A DNA stretch of 64,000 bases from Prevotella sp. E2-28 (GTDB taxonomy: Bacteria; Bacteroidota; Bacteroidia; Bacteroidales; Bacteroidaceae), in contig NZ_CP091788.1 in assembly GCF_022024055.1 (NCBI RefSeq), forward strand, positions 2,852,001-2,916,000. The letters are read 5' to 3'. The position numbers and the translations under genes are program-made. Under the pieces are notes generated by a model. That model made no database searches. It worked only from the letters and a program-made list of their open reading frames with translations, and was not told the origin of the DNA. Shown here piece after piece: positions 10,169 through 21,800 of the stretch (positions are counted from its first letter, which is position 1; the number at the start of each line of letters is the position of its first letter).

Positions 10169-13100
10169 TTAGAGGTTCACTTTTACACCAAGTGCAAATG
10201 AACGGGAGTTAGCCTGCAGACCGCGATCTATACCCTGCAACAGGGTGTCACCGCTGACGCCACAATCAGGATCACTTCCTAAATAGCGAGTAATGGTGAA
10301 GAGATTATATGCACCACCCCACAATGTGATACCCTGCAGGTATGTGCTACGAATGGGAATAGCATAACTCAAAGTGACATTGCTCAGACGCAGATAGCTG
10401 CCATCCTCAATCCAGCGATCGCTAAAACGGCTATTGCCCATAGGATCGCCATAGCAGATGCGAGGCATATCGGTCTGCTGTCCCTCACTGGTCCAACGAC
10501 TCAACATTGCAGTAGTCTGGTTATAGAAACGTGAGCCACCCTCCAGCAGTGAGCGCTGGTAGTTGTACACATCATTACCCAGAGAATAGCGCATGACAGC
10601 ACTCAAAGACCAATTCTTGTAATTGAAGTGGGTATAAATATTTCCATAGACATCAGGATTGGGGTCACCAATGATGAAACGGTCGTTATCATCAATTATG
10701 CCATTATTATCCTTATCTACGAAACGCATGTCGCCTGCACCGAAGTACTCTTTCTGGTCGCGGCTGTTCACCTGACAATAGCCATCGGCATCTGCCTCGG
10801 CCTGAGTAGCATATACGCCATTGGTCTTATAGCCATAGAACACGCCAGCGGCTGTACCTACCTGAGACAGGATAGTTGCGCCATAGGCCTCAGTTTCGAA
10901 AGCTTTATCGTTATTAGGTAATGCCGTAATCTTATTCACATAATGACCGGCTGTAGCACCAAGTTCCCAAGTAAAGTCCTTCAGGTTAAGCACTTTCATA
11001 CTAGCTCCAACCTCAAAACCTTCGTTCTCGAGCTTACCGTCATTACTCCAGCTCTCAGCCAAGCCACTGGTCCATGCCAACTGACGCAGGGTAAGCAGGT
11101 TCTTGGTCCAACCCTTGAAATAGTTGACGTGGGCATTCAAACGGTTATTGATGAAGTTTCCTTCCAAACCAACGGTCAGACGATTGGTGGTCTCCCATTT
11201 CAACGAGGTATTACCGATATTGCCGATAGACTTGCCGTCAACTTTCTGGTTCAGCATGTTGTTAGCAACGAAATAAGTCTTCGAAGCTGTATAGTCAATA
11301 TTATCGTTACCTGTCACATCGAAACCAACATTCAGACGCAGATAGTCGATACCATTGACATTGGCAAGCCACTTCTCATTGCTAAGCACCCATGCAGCAT
11401 TGACACTGGGGAAGAGCCCCCATACTACGCCACCGAGTTTCAAACCGTCGGCATCTTCACCGAAACGAGAGCTTGTCTCAGCAGAGAAACCTGCCTCGAG
11501 ATAATACTTCTCGGCCCAGTTGTAGTCAGCCTGTGCATACCATGTCAGTTCACGGGTCTTATCATCAGCGCCCCAGGTGGTACGGTATTTACTATTAGTA
11601 TTACCTGTGCTGGGGTATTTATCGTTACCAGTATCGTAACCACGCTGTGCCGTGAGTTTATACTTATTTGTCTGATAGCGCACGCCTCCGAAAATATCAA
11701 TCTTATGAGCACCATAACGGTTGTTCCACATCAGACGGGTGTCACTCAAGATTGCATTCTGGCGGGCAGCCATACTCTGTGCCATATTTTCAGCCTGATC
11801 ATCACTATTTGCAATCAGGATAAATGGCGGTGTTCCCTCACGTGGCAGATAGTAGTTCTCGTTGGTATTAACGAGTGTAAAGTTGAAGTGTTCCTGCAAA
11901 GAGAGGTGACCATTAAACTGATAACGTGGTGTGATGCTGAATGCCACCATACGATTACCTGCTTCATTACGGTTCTCGCCGTCACCCAGTTTCAAGATAC
12001 CGACGGGGTTAGCCAGACTTACGCCCTTTACATAGTCAATGTTATCCTTCTGAAGAAGCTCAGATCCGTAACCAAAAGCTTTTACCAAATAGTTGTCAGC
12101 TTCTGACAGATAACGGCTCTGAAGACCATTCACATCATATGCATAGGGAGCTAGGAATGGAGACTTAACAAGCGAGAGGAAACCTGGAGAGGTTATTGTT
12201 CCTGTCGTGAGATCGGCAGGTGCGCCATCATCACGAAGGTCGCGAGTCACATCACTATAGGCGGCATCAAAACGTACATCAAGTCCACGGAACACATGGA
12301 TATCGGTGTTCAATCGCATGTTGAAGCGTGAGAAGTCATTGCCACGCTGCGTAGCCTCACCAAATGAATAGCCTACAGAGAGGTTATAGTTGGCAACATC
12401 GTCACCACCCTGTACATTAATACCATAATTAGAAACGAAAGTATTGTGATAGACCTCTTTCGTCCAGTCGGTATTATTGTGATAGGTCTTGTAATAGAAA
12501 TTGGTGGGGTCGGCATTCACGAACTCCATGGTCTGCACATTATCAGTCAAACCACCCAACATCTCGGTAGCGTAGAGACGATACTGTTCTGCACCCATCA
12601 TCTTCGGCAGAGTGGGCTGCAGCATGAACTGACCATTGATATTGACGTCGATCTTAGTAGCCATCGACTTATTGCGCTTGGTTTTGATAAGGATGACGCC
12701 ACCGGCAGCCTTAGCACCATAGATGGCCGTACCATTCTTCAAAACTGTTACGCTCTCAATATCGTTGACATTCAGATTGGCAAGGATATTGTTGTAATAA
12801 CCCTGGTGCAACATCTGACGGTCGTTCTGCATATCAGTGATAACGCCATCAATGACTATCAGCGGCTGGGCATTCGTCTGAAGACTGGTCAGACCATTCA
12901 TAAACATGGTGTTACCAATGCCCAACTGACCACTGCGGGCAACTGAGTGGATATCAGCACCCAACTGCTCAGCCACCAACGGGTCGATACTCAACTGTGC
13001 CGTATTATCGAATTTCTCAGCACGACGGCTAGAGGACGACTCTGTAGTACGCTCGTAAATCGAACTAAACGTGTTTGGATAAAGTTGACCATTGGTCTTA

Positions 13101-13408
13101 TCGATATCAGTACGAATAGCCTTCTGCAGAAGTTGATAACCTTCCACACGCATACTCACACTGCTTACATACTCAGGTACTTTCAACTCATAAGCACCCA
13201 ATTCATCGGTCATGGCTGTGTAACGGTGGTTGCCGTAAGCCTCAACGATGACACCTGGCAACGGTTTTCCCGTAGCAGCATCAATCACATAACCGCTCAC
13301 GGTCTTCATATCTTGAGCCATTACCGACAAAGGTAAAAAGGTAAAGAGGTAAACAGGCAAAAGACCTTTTACGACTCCTTTTATCTTATTATAGATTGCT
13401 GTTTTCAT
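10169..13408 (-). CDS. SusC/RagA-family TonB-linked outer-membrane protein (downstream pair)
   Basis: TonB-dependent outer-membrane importer. 1079 residues. Signal peptide ends near SVMAQD. A carboxypeptidase-regulatory-like domain (VSGYVIDAATGKPLPGVIV) follows, then a plug with the SusC signature IESVTVLKNGTAIYGAKAAGG, then a beta-barrel ending RSFALGVKVNL. The plug carries KNGTAIYG where most SusC proteins have KDAAATAIYG. It starts 21 bases after the preceding fasciclin gene and precedes its SusD partner. Import energy would come from a TonB system; the TonB-family protein at 37916-38605 is one candidate, which is inference. Confidence 0.95.
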   Translation of the reverse strand: MKTAIYNKIKGVVKGLLPVYLFTFLPLSVMAQDMKTVSGYVIDAATGKPLPGVIVEAYGNHRYTAMTDELGAYELKVPEYVSSVSMRVEGYQLLQKAIRTDIDKTNGQLYPNTFSSIYERTTESSSSRRAEKFDNTAQLSIDPLVAEQLGADIHSVARSGQLGIGNTMFMNGLTSLQTNAQPLIVIDGVITDMQNDRQMLHQGYYNNILANLNVNDIESVTVLKNGTAIYGAKAAGGVILIKTKRNKSMATKIDVNINGQFMLQPTLPKMMGAEQYRLYATEMLGGLTDNVQTMEFVNADPTNFYYKTYHNNTDWTKEVYHNTFVSNYGINVQGGDDVANYNLSVGYSFGEATQRGNDFSRFNMRLNTDIHVFRGLDVRFDAAYSDVTRDLRDDGAPADLTTGTITSPGFLSLVKSPFLAPYAYDVNGLQSRYLSEADNYLVKAFGYGSELLQKDNIDYVKGVSLANPVGILKLGDGENRNEAGNRMVAFSITPRYQFNGHLSLQEHFNFTLVNTNENYYLPREGTPPFILIANSDDQAENMAQSMAARQNAILSDTRLMWNNRYGAHKIDIFGGVRYQTNKYKLTAQRGYDTGNDKYPSTGNTNSKYRTTWGADDKTRELTWYAQADYNWAEKYYLEAGFSAETSSRFGEDADGLKLGGVVWGLFPSVNAAWVLSNEKWLANVNGIDYLRLNVGFDVTGNDNIDYTASKTYFVANNMLNQKVDGKSIGNIGNTSLKWETTNRLTVGLEGNFINNRLNAHVNYFKGWTKNLLTLRQLAWTSGLAESWSNDGKLENEGFEVGASMKVLNLKDFTWELGATAGHYVNKITALPNNDKAFETEAYGATILSQVGTAAGVFYGYKTNGVYATQAEADADGYCQVNSRDQKEYFGAGDMRFVDKDNNGIIDDNDRFIIGDPNPDVYGNIYTHFNYKNWSLSAVMRYSLGNDVYNYQRSLLEGGSRFYNQTTAMLSRWTSEGQQTDMPRICYGDPMGNSRFSDRWIEDGSYLRLSNVTLSYAIPIRSTYLQGITLWGGAYNLFTITRYLGSDPDCGVSGDTLLQGIDRGLQANSRSFALGVKVNL

Positions 13409-13429
13409 AATCGTTCAATTCTTCACTTA

Positions 13430-15049
13430 TCACTCTTCACTTTTCACTTTCTTAGGACGCAGATAGATGCAGTCGAGCAACATCTCACGAGAGAAATCCC
13501 TTTCACGTGCCAAGATGCTACACTTCAATTTCACCGTAATCTTTGTGTTCGTCTGACCATAGTTGCAGGTGGGGAACTTGAAATCCTCGGCTATTACGAC
13601 AGTATCCACTTTTGTTGGATCTGTTTCAAACTTCGTCTTACCACAGTCGAACACCTGCGCTTTACCATCAAGGTCAACATAGTTGATTTCTGCTTGGAAC
13701 TTACAAGGCAACAGGTCCGTCTTATTAGGATCATAAACTGTTTGTGGCAAGATGACGGCACAGATATCATAGGTACCTGACAGCGTATTAGTCAGTTTGA
13801 ATGTCATCGTCCAGTTACTGGTATTCTTCTCAGGCATAATTACCAGATACTCATTCTCAGAAACGCTATCGGCAATATGCTGACGTGTGCTATAGGTAGA
13901 GAGTGTATTCTCTAGAATCACGCCCCTTGCCTCACCCTCGCAACGAATCTCACGCTGATAGGTGGTCTGCGGTGTGAAAGGCCAAGCATCTGTAGTATAA
14001 AGCGTTCCGTTACTATACTGTGTTTCCGTGGCACCATAGAATATTCCGCCTTCCTCAAATGGCTTATAGAACACATGATACTTCGGATATTTCTTGTTAT
14101 AATCATAGGTAATAACAGAATCTTTCTGGCTGGCCTGAATAGTGCGGCTAAAGATTGCATCACCCAGCAGGGCGGAATTAGCATACAGGCGCTGCAAAGA
14201 ATCACCACCAAGGACGGTAGCATCGTAGCGATACATATCCATGGCCTCTTGCCATACACGCTGCCACTCTGCTGCCGTTGGCACTACCATGAGATATGAC
14301 GAGTCTTCATAGGCAATTCCGCCCACACGCTCCAGCAACCTGTTGCGCTCAATGAACACAGAGTCAACATAAAGTTGCTCACCATCGACCATATCACCCT
14401 CTACTGAGAGACTGGGACTAAACTCATCCTCCTCGTAACTGCTCAACTGTTCGCCAATCTTCTCATAGCGAGAGTCGTTAAGCATCACCTCGTAGAGGTT
14501 GGGACGATAAGGCAACGTGCCCTTTAATACATGCAGGATACCACCTGTTGCCTTCACATTAGCTTCGGCAAGGTCAACACCCAGCACGGAGCCATTGCCT
14601 ACGGTAGCCCGCTTACTGTTAAGCAGGAAGAAATCTGTAGGCGTTTCTGTATTATTAGTCAGGCTATACGACAGATGATTGCCCACGAACGAGCGCACCA
14701 CCATAGAGTCACCCTTATCCGTTTCCAACAAAGCGAGCACGGAGTCCTTATTGAAAGACCCATTAACAGGGGCAAAGACTGTAAACGTCTGTCCGTCATT
14801 GAGTAAATCAGCATAACTCACGTTGGTCTTCCGATGCTGACGTATCACCATCGTCTTGCTAAGCACCTCATGGAAGTCGCTCAAGTCCTTATTCTGCTGG
14901 ATGGCCTGCAACAAGGTCTGTTGACCACTGGCCTGCGTAAGGGGCTCCTCATAATGGTCGTCCCAATCGCTACAGGCCGCTGTCAGTGCCACAGTACCGC
15001 AGCCTACGCAGAATGCCATAAAAAGATGTTTGATATTATTCGTTGTCAT
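13430..15049 (-). CDS. Fasciclin (FAS1) domain lipoprotein between the two SusCD pairs
   Basis: Predicted surface lipoprotein of about 539 residues. ATG 15049 is preferred; the frame extends only to a TTG three codons earlier. The signal peptide ends in a lipobox (ALTAAC). Residues about 40-190 form a FAS1 domain with the hallmark TFTVFAPVNGSF and a closing GILHVLKGTLPY. A second, weaker FAS1-like block follows (YLMVVPTAAEW). The last 200 residues are beta-rich, without a known motif. FAS1 domains mediate adhesion or ligand binding in other proteins; inside a SusCD operon a surface glycan- or protein-binding accessory role is likely but unproven. No enzyme motif is seen. Confidence 0.85.
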   Translation of the reverse strand: MTTNNIKHLFMAFCVGCGTVALTAACSDWDDHYEEPLTQASGQQTLLQAIQQNKDLSDFHEVLSKTMVIRQHRKTNVSYADLLNDGQTFTVFAPVNGSFNKDSVLALLETDKGDSMVVRSFVGNHLSYSLTNNTETPTDFFLLNSKRATVGNGSVLGVDLAEANVKATGGILHVLKGTLPYRPNLYEVMLNDSRYEKIGEQLSSYEEDEFSPSLSVEGDMVDGEQLYVDSVFIERNRLLERVGGIAYEDSSYLMVVPTAAEWQRVWQEAMDMYRYDATVLGGDSLQRLYANSALLGDAIFSRTIQASQKDSVITYDYNKKYPKYHVFYKPFEEGGIFYGATETQYSNGTLYTTDAWPFTPQTTYQREIRCEGEARGVILENTLSTYSTRQHIADSVSENEYLVIMPEKNTSNWTMTFKLTNTLSGTYDICAVILPQTVYDPNKTDLLPCKFQAEINYVDLDGKAQVFDCGKTKFETDPTKVDTVVIAEDFKFPTCNYGQTNTKITVKLKCSILARERDFSREMLLDCIYLRPKKVKSEE

Positions 15050-15079
15050 AACTATCAATTTTCAATTATCAATTGTCAA

Positions 15080-17086
15080 TTAGAATGGATTCTCTCCTTC
15101 TGGGTCATCATAGACTTCCTTCGGGCAGACCTCTACATAGTCGAGTGACATATAGAGCTGATTACCAGGCAGGATCTGACGGAAACGCAACCAGTAATCC
15201 TGATCGGCACGTAAGAACTGACGCACCAAGATACGGCGCACGCAGTTGCTCTGGTCACGCAAGCTGGTACCATTTCTAGTGCCATAGCTGGCCATAGCCT
15301 TCATGAAGCCACGGTTACGCATGGCTTTGTCATTGGCTCTATTTTCCTCTTCGTCATCACCATCAGCTTCCCATCCAGCATTACTGTCAACTATTCGGAA
15401 ACTGACAGGAATACCACAAGCTACATTGTTCAGATAGACCTGTGCGATTCCACGGTCATCACCCTGTGAATAGCCAATACGCACCTCGTACGTACCATCA
15501 TGTGGCACAGGTGGAATCTTTATTGAGGCATCAAAGCGCTCACCAGTGATACACACGCCACTACCCTGATAGTGTACCCAGCTTGTTTGCTCGTTACCAC
15601 AGCCAACAAACGTATTCTCGTTGTGCATCTTGAAGTTTGCCAGATAGCCGTGCTTGAAGCCAAACATCATGAAATCCTTATTCATATAGTAATAACGAAT
15701 ACGTGTATTAATGAAGTCTGGACTCAGCGTGCTGCTGTCATAGCGAATACGACGGTTGAGCACATTATTACGTACATTCTTTGAGTAAACCAGGATATCA
15801 TCAATATAATGATAGATACCGTTACTACATTCACCGCCTTTTTCCTTCAATAAGTGAATACCCTGCTGCTCAATACTCTTCTTCCAAGTAGTTTTTCCGG
15901 TTGATGTATTCTCCTTGCGGGTATAGACTTCCTTCTGGTTGATATACACCTCGTCTGCTTTGGGGCAAGAGAAACGCATCAGCGTATGAGGAGCCAATGT
16001 TTCGAAATACTCCTCTGGGTCATAATCCTCAACGAGGAACTTACTTGTATAGAGCTCGCCCATGCAGTTCACCCAGTACTCACGATCGCCTTTACAAGGC
16101 ATCAAGTGATAACTGATGAAACGGTTCAGAGGGTTACGACGATCCTTATAGTCATTATCATACTGACTACCATCCTCAGGATATGCCTCGTGATAGATGG
16201 TCTTAGCATATTCTATCAGCGCATCCAAGTCGTTGATACCATGAGCCTTATAGACCGAGTCAGTTTCCACGAAGGCCGTAAACATATACTTATGTTCCAA
16301 GGGGAAATATGTTCTGGTGGTCAAGCCTTTTCCATCACCACCAGTACGGTTGATGACCTGGATATTCTTATTACCTCCCATTGCCGAGTCTGGATCAAGA
16401 GTATAGGTCTCATCCTTGTATTTCATCAGCGAGTCAGTCAAGCCTGTGAGTTTCAGCGCCTGATAGAAGATTGAGAGTTTGGGATTCTTCTCCAGAAGGG
16501 CTGGCAACAGGTCATTGCTGGCCTTGATAACATGGTCAATCACATGTACCACACCATTGGTCACCGAGTCGTCTCTCTGAATCAGACGAGAGTTTTCATT
16601 AACATAGAACACCACCGCATTGTTATTGACGACATCACTGTCAGAGGTCATGTTGATATAGTTATCATTCATATTGACAGGTGATACCTCGCCACCCATA
16701 TCTGTAGTGAAATAAGCCTTATCGCTGACAATATGCGTACGCGAGAGCGTGTCACATAGTTCTTTCGTCAAATCATCTAATGAAGAATAACCATTCTCTG
16801 TAAGATACTGTTGGATAGCCTCATTAGTGGGGGCAAAGACAGTATAGTGTCCGTAAGTTTTCAGCATACCCAAATAATTACCTTTCTCCAAAATAGCCTT
16901 AAAATCGCTAAAACGGGCATCATCGGCTTCAATGAAATCGGCAGCTGTGAGTCGCACCGAAGAATAGAATGTCAACGGAGCATCACTGTCGTCATCGCTA
17001 CAGGAGGAAAATACTGCGCCCATCGTCAACAGACAACAGCCCATAGCCAACAGCCATTTGTTTCTGAAAATATTTATCTTTTTCAT
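15080..17086 (-). CDS. Fasciclin-type lipoprotein with beta-rich C-terminal half
   Basis: Predicted lipoprotein of about 668 residues. ATG 17086 gives MKKINIFRNKWLL and a lipobox (AVFSSC); ATG 17095 adds three residues and is equally possible. A FAS1 domain spans about 40-195 (HYTVFAPTNEAIQQYL to GVVHVIDHVIKAS) and a second about 195-445, containing KDRRNPLNRFISYHLMP. The C-terminal 200 residues form a beta-rich ligand-binding-like region (YEVRIGYSQGDDRG to YVEVCPKEVYDDPEG). The second half is clearly paralogous to the protein at 41936-43465: both share the DLDxLxxYAKxIYxE block, the DRRNxLNRF motif and the C-terminal domain. It lies between SusD and another fasciclin gene, joined by AATTG linkers. 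Confidence 0.85.
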   Translation of the reverse strand: MKKINIFRNKWLLAMGCCLLTMGAVFSSCSDDDSDAPLTFYSSVRLTAADFIEADDARFSDFKAILEKGNYLGMLKTYGHYTVFAPTNEAIQQYLTENGYSSLDDLTKELCDTLSRTHIVSDKAYFTTDMGGEVSPVNMNDNYINMTSDSDVVNNNAVVFYVNENSRLIQRDDSVTNGVVHVIDHVIKASNDLLPALLEKNPKLSIFYQALKLTGLTDSLMKYKDETYTLDPDSAMGGNKNIQVINRTGGDGKGLTTRTYFPLEHKYMFTAFVETDSVYKAHGINDLDALIEYAKTIYHEAYPEDGSQYDNDYKDRRNPLNRFISYHLMPCKGDREYWVNCMGELYTSKFLVEDYDPEEYFETLAPHTLMRFSCPKADEVYINQKEVYTRKENTSTGKTTWKKSIEQQGIHLLKEKGGECSNGIYHYIDDILVYSKNVRNNVLNRRIRYDSSTLSPDFINTRIRYYYMNKDFMMFGFKHGYLANFKMHNENTFVGCGNEQTSWVHYQGSGVCITGERFDASIKIPPVPHDGTYEVRIGYSQGDDRGIAQVYLNNVACGIPVSFRIVDSNAGWEADGDDEEENRANDKAMRNRGFMKAMASYGTRNGTSLRDQSNCVRRILVRQFLRADQDYWLRFRQILPGNQLYMSLDYVEVCPKEVYDDPEGENPF

Positions 17087-17111
17087 AATTTCCATTTTTC
17101 AATTATCATTA

Positions 17112-18812
17112 TCAATTCTTCTCCAGATCAGCATCACCTCCAGTGTTATAGGCAGGATTCTGCTTCAAATAAGGATTCACCTTCAGCTCCGAGCGACTAT
17201 ATGGCATATAAAGCGCATTGGGATCAGTCAGACGAATCTGAATACCACTGATATTAGCATACTGTTTCTTCGTAACAGTCTTTGCCAGTTCTCTAGTATT
17301 ACCCGTACGGCGTGCCATACGCACCAGGTCAAACCAACGTTTGCCCTCGAACATCAGCTCACGATGACGCTCTTCCATCACCAGATTTCTCATATCCTCT
17401 AGGGTATTCTTGAAATCGTCGAACTTAAGAACTTCGCCCGATCCAGGTACCAAGGAGTTGACAGCTCGTCTGTTCACCGCATTAATCAGCGTAAAGGCAT
17501 CCTCGTACTTATCACTACCCTGCTCTATCAGTGCCTCTGCCTTCATAAGCATCACGTCGGTAAGACGATAGACAATCCAGTTGGCATAGTTCTCTGCACG
17601 CCAGCTGTAACTGGGTTTCCAGTTCGTCTTTGTATTATCCAGATCTGTACTCTGTGAAGAATACTTTGCAATCCAATAGGCCTTTCCTCTTTCAGTGATA
17701 CACTCATACGCACGACAGTCTTTCTTGTTAAAGAGCTCGGTATCTGTCGTAGGCAATCCCTCATAGAACTCATCGATAGCCACCAGATTACCACTGGTAG
17801 GATCGTTGTTATTAAGGTGAGTATAGAATGAACCGACATACGAGTTCGTAGTTGAATTCTTTGTATCGTAGGTAATCTCGAAGATGCTCTCAAAAGAGTT
17901 GCCCTGACCAAATATCTGATTATAGGCATTGCCCGACATGCTACCAATCTTCTCTAAGTAGAGAGGAATATCGTTAAAGAGCTGCACATCGTTCTGCAAG
18001 CGACGCTTTAACAGTTTCTCAAACTCTTCCTGCTTAAAGCTAATGACATAGTCACAGCACTCCACGCACTTTGCCCAATTACCCTGCCACAAATAGAGAT
18101 CAGCCAGCAGTGCATACATGGCGGGACGTGTGACACGAGCCGTGTTGTTGCGCTCTGATGTTTCTTCTCTGTCAGGATTTGGTTTACGGAAATACATAGG
18201 TACATCATCCTTCACAGCCTCCATATCAACAATCAGATTATTGAGCACCACATTGAACGAATCAGCAGGAATACGGTATTCCTTCGTATCGTCAATACTG
18301 GGCTCACGTGTGAAGGGCACATCGCGGAAGGTGCGAATCAGATAGAAATAGCTGAGCGAACGCAGGAAGGTTGCTTCAGCAATATTTGCCTTCATCTCCG
18401 ATACCGTATAGTTAGGATCCAGCTCCTGTACCTCGGGTGCATAGTGAATCAGGATATTACAACGGTTAATGGTCTGATAAAAGGCCGTCCAGTTGCAATA
18501 GCCATTAGTAGGCAGGATATTTTCCTTGAGCATCTGCTCCAGGTCTTGTGCTGACGAGTTTCCCATTCTGATGTTATCAGAACGAACCTCGCCCCAGAGT
18601 CCCATTCGTGTTACACAGTCGCCTGACTGCATACTTTCGTAGCAGCCCATGAGCACGCTGGTCACGTCGCTCTCTTTGGTCCAATAATTCTCGAGCACCA
18701 CATCATTCAGAGGCAACACATCGAGGAAATCGTTGCAACTGGTTGTAGAGAAGACTACGCCACAGCCCATTGCAAGTACGGCCAAGTTATGTTTTATGTT
18801 TTTAGTAATCAT
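17112..18812 (-). CDS. RagB/SusD-family outer-membrane lipoprotein (upstream pair)
   Basis: Glycan-binding partner of the SusC at 18837-22151. About 566 residues from ATG 18812; the frame opens at a TTG three codons earlier. The signal peptide ends in a lipobox (VFSTTSC), followed by the typical SusD start NDFLDVLPLNDVVLENYWT. Helical SusD signatures include ATFLRSLSYFYLIRTFRDVPF and the C-terminal EERHRELMFEGKRWFDLVRMAR, a canonical SusD/RagB box. It is more conventional than the downstream SusD, whose equivalent box is degenerate. The gene starts 24 bases after its SusC partner. Confidence 0.95.
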   Translation of the reverse strand: MITKNIKHNLAVLAMGCGVVFSTTSCNDFLDVLPLNDVVLENYWTKESDVTSVLMGCYESMQSGDCVTRMGLWGEVRSDNIRMGNSSAQDLEQMLKENILPTNGYCNWTAFYQTINRCNILIHYAPEVQELDPNYTVSEMKANIAEATFLRSLSYFYLIRTFRDVPFTREPSIDDTKEYRIPADSFNVVLNNLIVDMEAVKDDVPMYFRKPNPDREETSERNNTARVTRPAMYALLADLYLWQGNWAKCVECCDYVISFKQEEFEKLLKRRLQNDVQLFNDIPLYLEKIGSMSGNAYNQIFGQGNSFESIFEITYDTKNSTTNSYVGSFYTHLNNNDPTSGNLVAIDEFYEGLPTTDTELFNKKDCRAYECITERGKAYWIAKYSSQSTDLDNTKTNWKPSYSWRAENYANWIVYRLTDVMLMKAEALIEQGSDKYEDAFTLINAVNRRAVNSLVPGSGEVLKFDDFKNTLEDMRNLVMEERHRELMFEGKRWFDLVRMARRTGNTRELAKTVTKKQYANISGIQIRLTDPNALYMPYSRSELKVNPYLKQNPAYNTGGDADLEKN

Positions 18813-18836
18813 AATAATCAATTTTCAATTCTCAAC

Positions 18837-21800
18837 TTAGAAAGAAATAGTAACACCACCAGTGAATGACTTGGCACGCGGTGTCTGTGCATTATCGGTC
18901 ACAACACCATAGCCTCCGTAGCCAACCTCTGGGTCAGCACCCGAGTATTTAGTCAACACGAACAAGTTGTTGGCCGAAACATACAGGCTGAGCTGCTGCA
19001 AGCCAAACTTCTTGAGTGCTTTCTGAGGCACAGCATAACTGAGCTGTGTATAGTTCAGACGGATGAACGAACCATCTTCCACAAAACGGTCGCTACCCAA
19101 CCAGTTATAACCATAATTATATAACGCGCGCGGGATGGGGGCCTCATCACCCTCTACACGCCAGCGCCACAGCACGGCACGACTCTGGTTGTTGTTCGAA
19201 TACATATTCTCTGCATTCATACGTGCCTTGTTGATAATCTTGTTACCATAACGGAAGTTGAACTGGTTGTTCAGCGTCAGACGTCCGAAGTGGAGCTTGA
19301 AACCGAAACCACCAGTGAACTTTGGTAGAGAAGAGCCCAGATAGACAATATCCAACTCGTTAATCTGTCCGTCGTGGTTCACATCTTCATAGATGGCATC
19401 ACCACCTTTGAACTCTTTCTCGTCTTCCTCGATACCTGTATAGCAAAATCTCATGGGTTTCGTACGTCCATAATTATCTACGATGACATTGCCATCCTTA
19501 TCACGTACCACAGGAGCATTGGGACCACTCACACCAGGAACCTCAACTTCAGAATATTTACTATACTGGTAAACACCCTTGTAACGGAAGCCGTAGATAC
19601 CACCCAAAGGACGGTTCAACTCTACGCGTGACAAATAGCTGCCATTTTTCTTGTCGAAGTCGTTATTGAGCGAAGCCAATACTGTTTCATCCATCTCGGT
19701 CAACTTGTTGCGATTATTTGCAAAAGTGATATTGAAGTCAACAGAGAATTTTCCAGCCTTAATAATACGGTTACCATTCAGATTGAACTCCCATCCCACG
19801 TTCTCCATGGCACCAACGTTCTGATAGTCCAGTGAAGAGAAACCAGAACTTGAAGGCAACGCACGGTTACCCATCAACAGGTCGGTAGTCTTCTGGCGAT
19901 AAACTTCCACATTACCGCTAATCAATTCATTCCAGAAGCCGAAGTCAACACCGAAGTTAACCGTTTCCTTCTGCTCCCACTTCAGTTTCTTCAACTGAAT
20001 ATTCTTCTGATACACAGAGCCATAATCCAGATAGCCCTTACCACCAGTATATTTACTATAGTAGAGGCCTTCTCCACCTGGAGGGTTACCTACGATACCC
20101 CAACCAAAACGTGCAGCAAACATAGACACGAAGGGAAGTCCTTTCTTAAACCAAGGCTCATCGCTGGCAATCCACTTTCCTGACAGAGCAGGGAAGTTAC
20201 CCCAACGCTTGTCGTCACCGAACTTAGTCGTACCATCGCGGCGAACAGAGAAATCGGCTACGTAACGGCCTTTATAAGCATAGTGGGCAGAATAGGTAAA
20301 ATACAGACTACGCCACTGACCAGGTGAAGCGTTGAAGGTTGAGATGATACCAGGTGCACTAGCAGAACGGATAGTACCCGAAGGCAGACCGTATTCACTG
20401 GTATTCTGGCTCGTACTGGTACCCTTCGTCAACTGTCCGCGGAGCAGCATCATCAACGAGTGATCCTTATTACGGAATTGGGGAACGAAGGTCAGCGTAT
20501 GCGTCGTGGTAACACCTAAACTCTTATTGGCATTATTGGTAGCCAAGTTAGCATCACTACTCGTCCAACCTCCAGTACTCAGTTCCACAGGGCGGAACAT
20601 GTCATTATAGCGGTTTGAGATATTAAAGACAATCTTACCCTCATAGGTCAATCTGGTCTTTTCGTCCTCTATACCCAACAACTCATAATTCAGTCTAAAC
20701 TCTGGCTGGATATTATAACTAGTCTCCTCACTTTGAGCAACATAGGCCAAGGCAATGGGGTTGTAGTCCTTAAACTGGTTGTCTTCAAAAACCTTGTTTG
20801 AAGAGGGCAACATGTTGTAGAACTCTCCCAGCGAATTACCATTCTTATCCATCTCATAGATACTCAGGTTTGGCATACGGCGATAGGCCACGGAGAGCAA
20901 GTCGGCATAGTTCTTATGGTTATCAGTATAGGTCAAAGATACATCCGTCGCAATCTTGATACGATCAGAAACGAAATAGTCCAAAGCCACACGCGTTGTA
21001 AAACGGTCTAATTCCTGCTTGATGATAGAACCCGTCTCATGGTCATAACCTGCTGCGATACGGAAATTAGCTTTTTCACCACCACCTGTCAATGACACGT
21101 AGTGGTTCTGACGCCAACCGGTCTTCTTCACTGCATCAACCCAGTCCGTATTGTTGTTATACATTTGGTATTCAGAGAACTTACCACCAGAGACATAGTT
21201 GATCTCATCAATATCATCACTAGCATTGGGGTCCATGTGAGGATTAAAGTATTCCTCCTTCAGCAACATGGTGTACTCATCACCATTCAGCAGTTTCATA
21301 CCATTAGGCTGATAGGTTCCTGTTAGACGGAAGCTATAAGTAACACGTGTGTTTCCACGTGCGCCACGCTTGGTCTTAATTTCAATAACACCATTACCAC
21401 CTTGAGAGCCCCAGATAGCCGTTGCAGCAGCGTCCTTCAGTACGGAGATGCTCTCAATATCCTCCGGGTTGATGTTCAGCAATTCGGCAAATTTCTCATC
21501 GTTGGCCGACTGGAAGTCGAAGTCAGACGGAGCACCACCCTGCAACACATTACCATCGACCACAATCAGAGGCTCACTGGAGCTGTTAATACTCGACACA
21601 CCACGCAGACGCATCGAAGTACCACTACCCAGGTTACCAGAGTTGGCCACAATATCCAAACCGGCAATACGTCCCTGCAGGGCCTCGTCAACGGTGGTCA
21701 CAGACAGACCCTCGAATTCTTTCATGTCAATACTTTGACGTGCAGACGAGATTTCCTTGACAGGAATCTGCAGACCGGAACCGCCAGCTTTCTTCTTGGC

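Noticed and set aside
10943..12106. 387-residue plus-strand frame opposite the second SusC
   Set aside because: It mirrors the codon pattern of the SusC gene and shows no domain.
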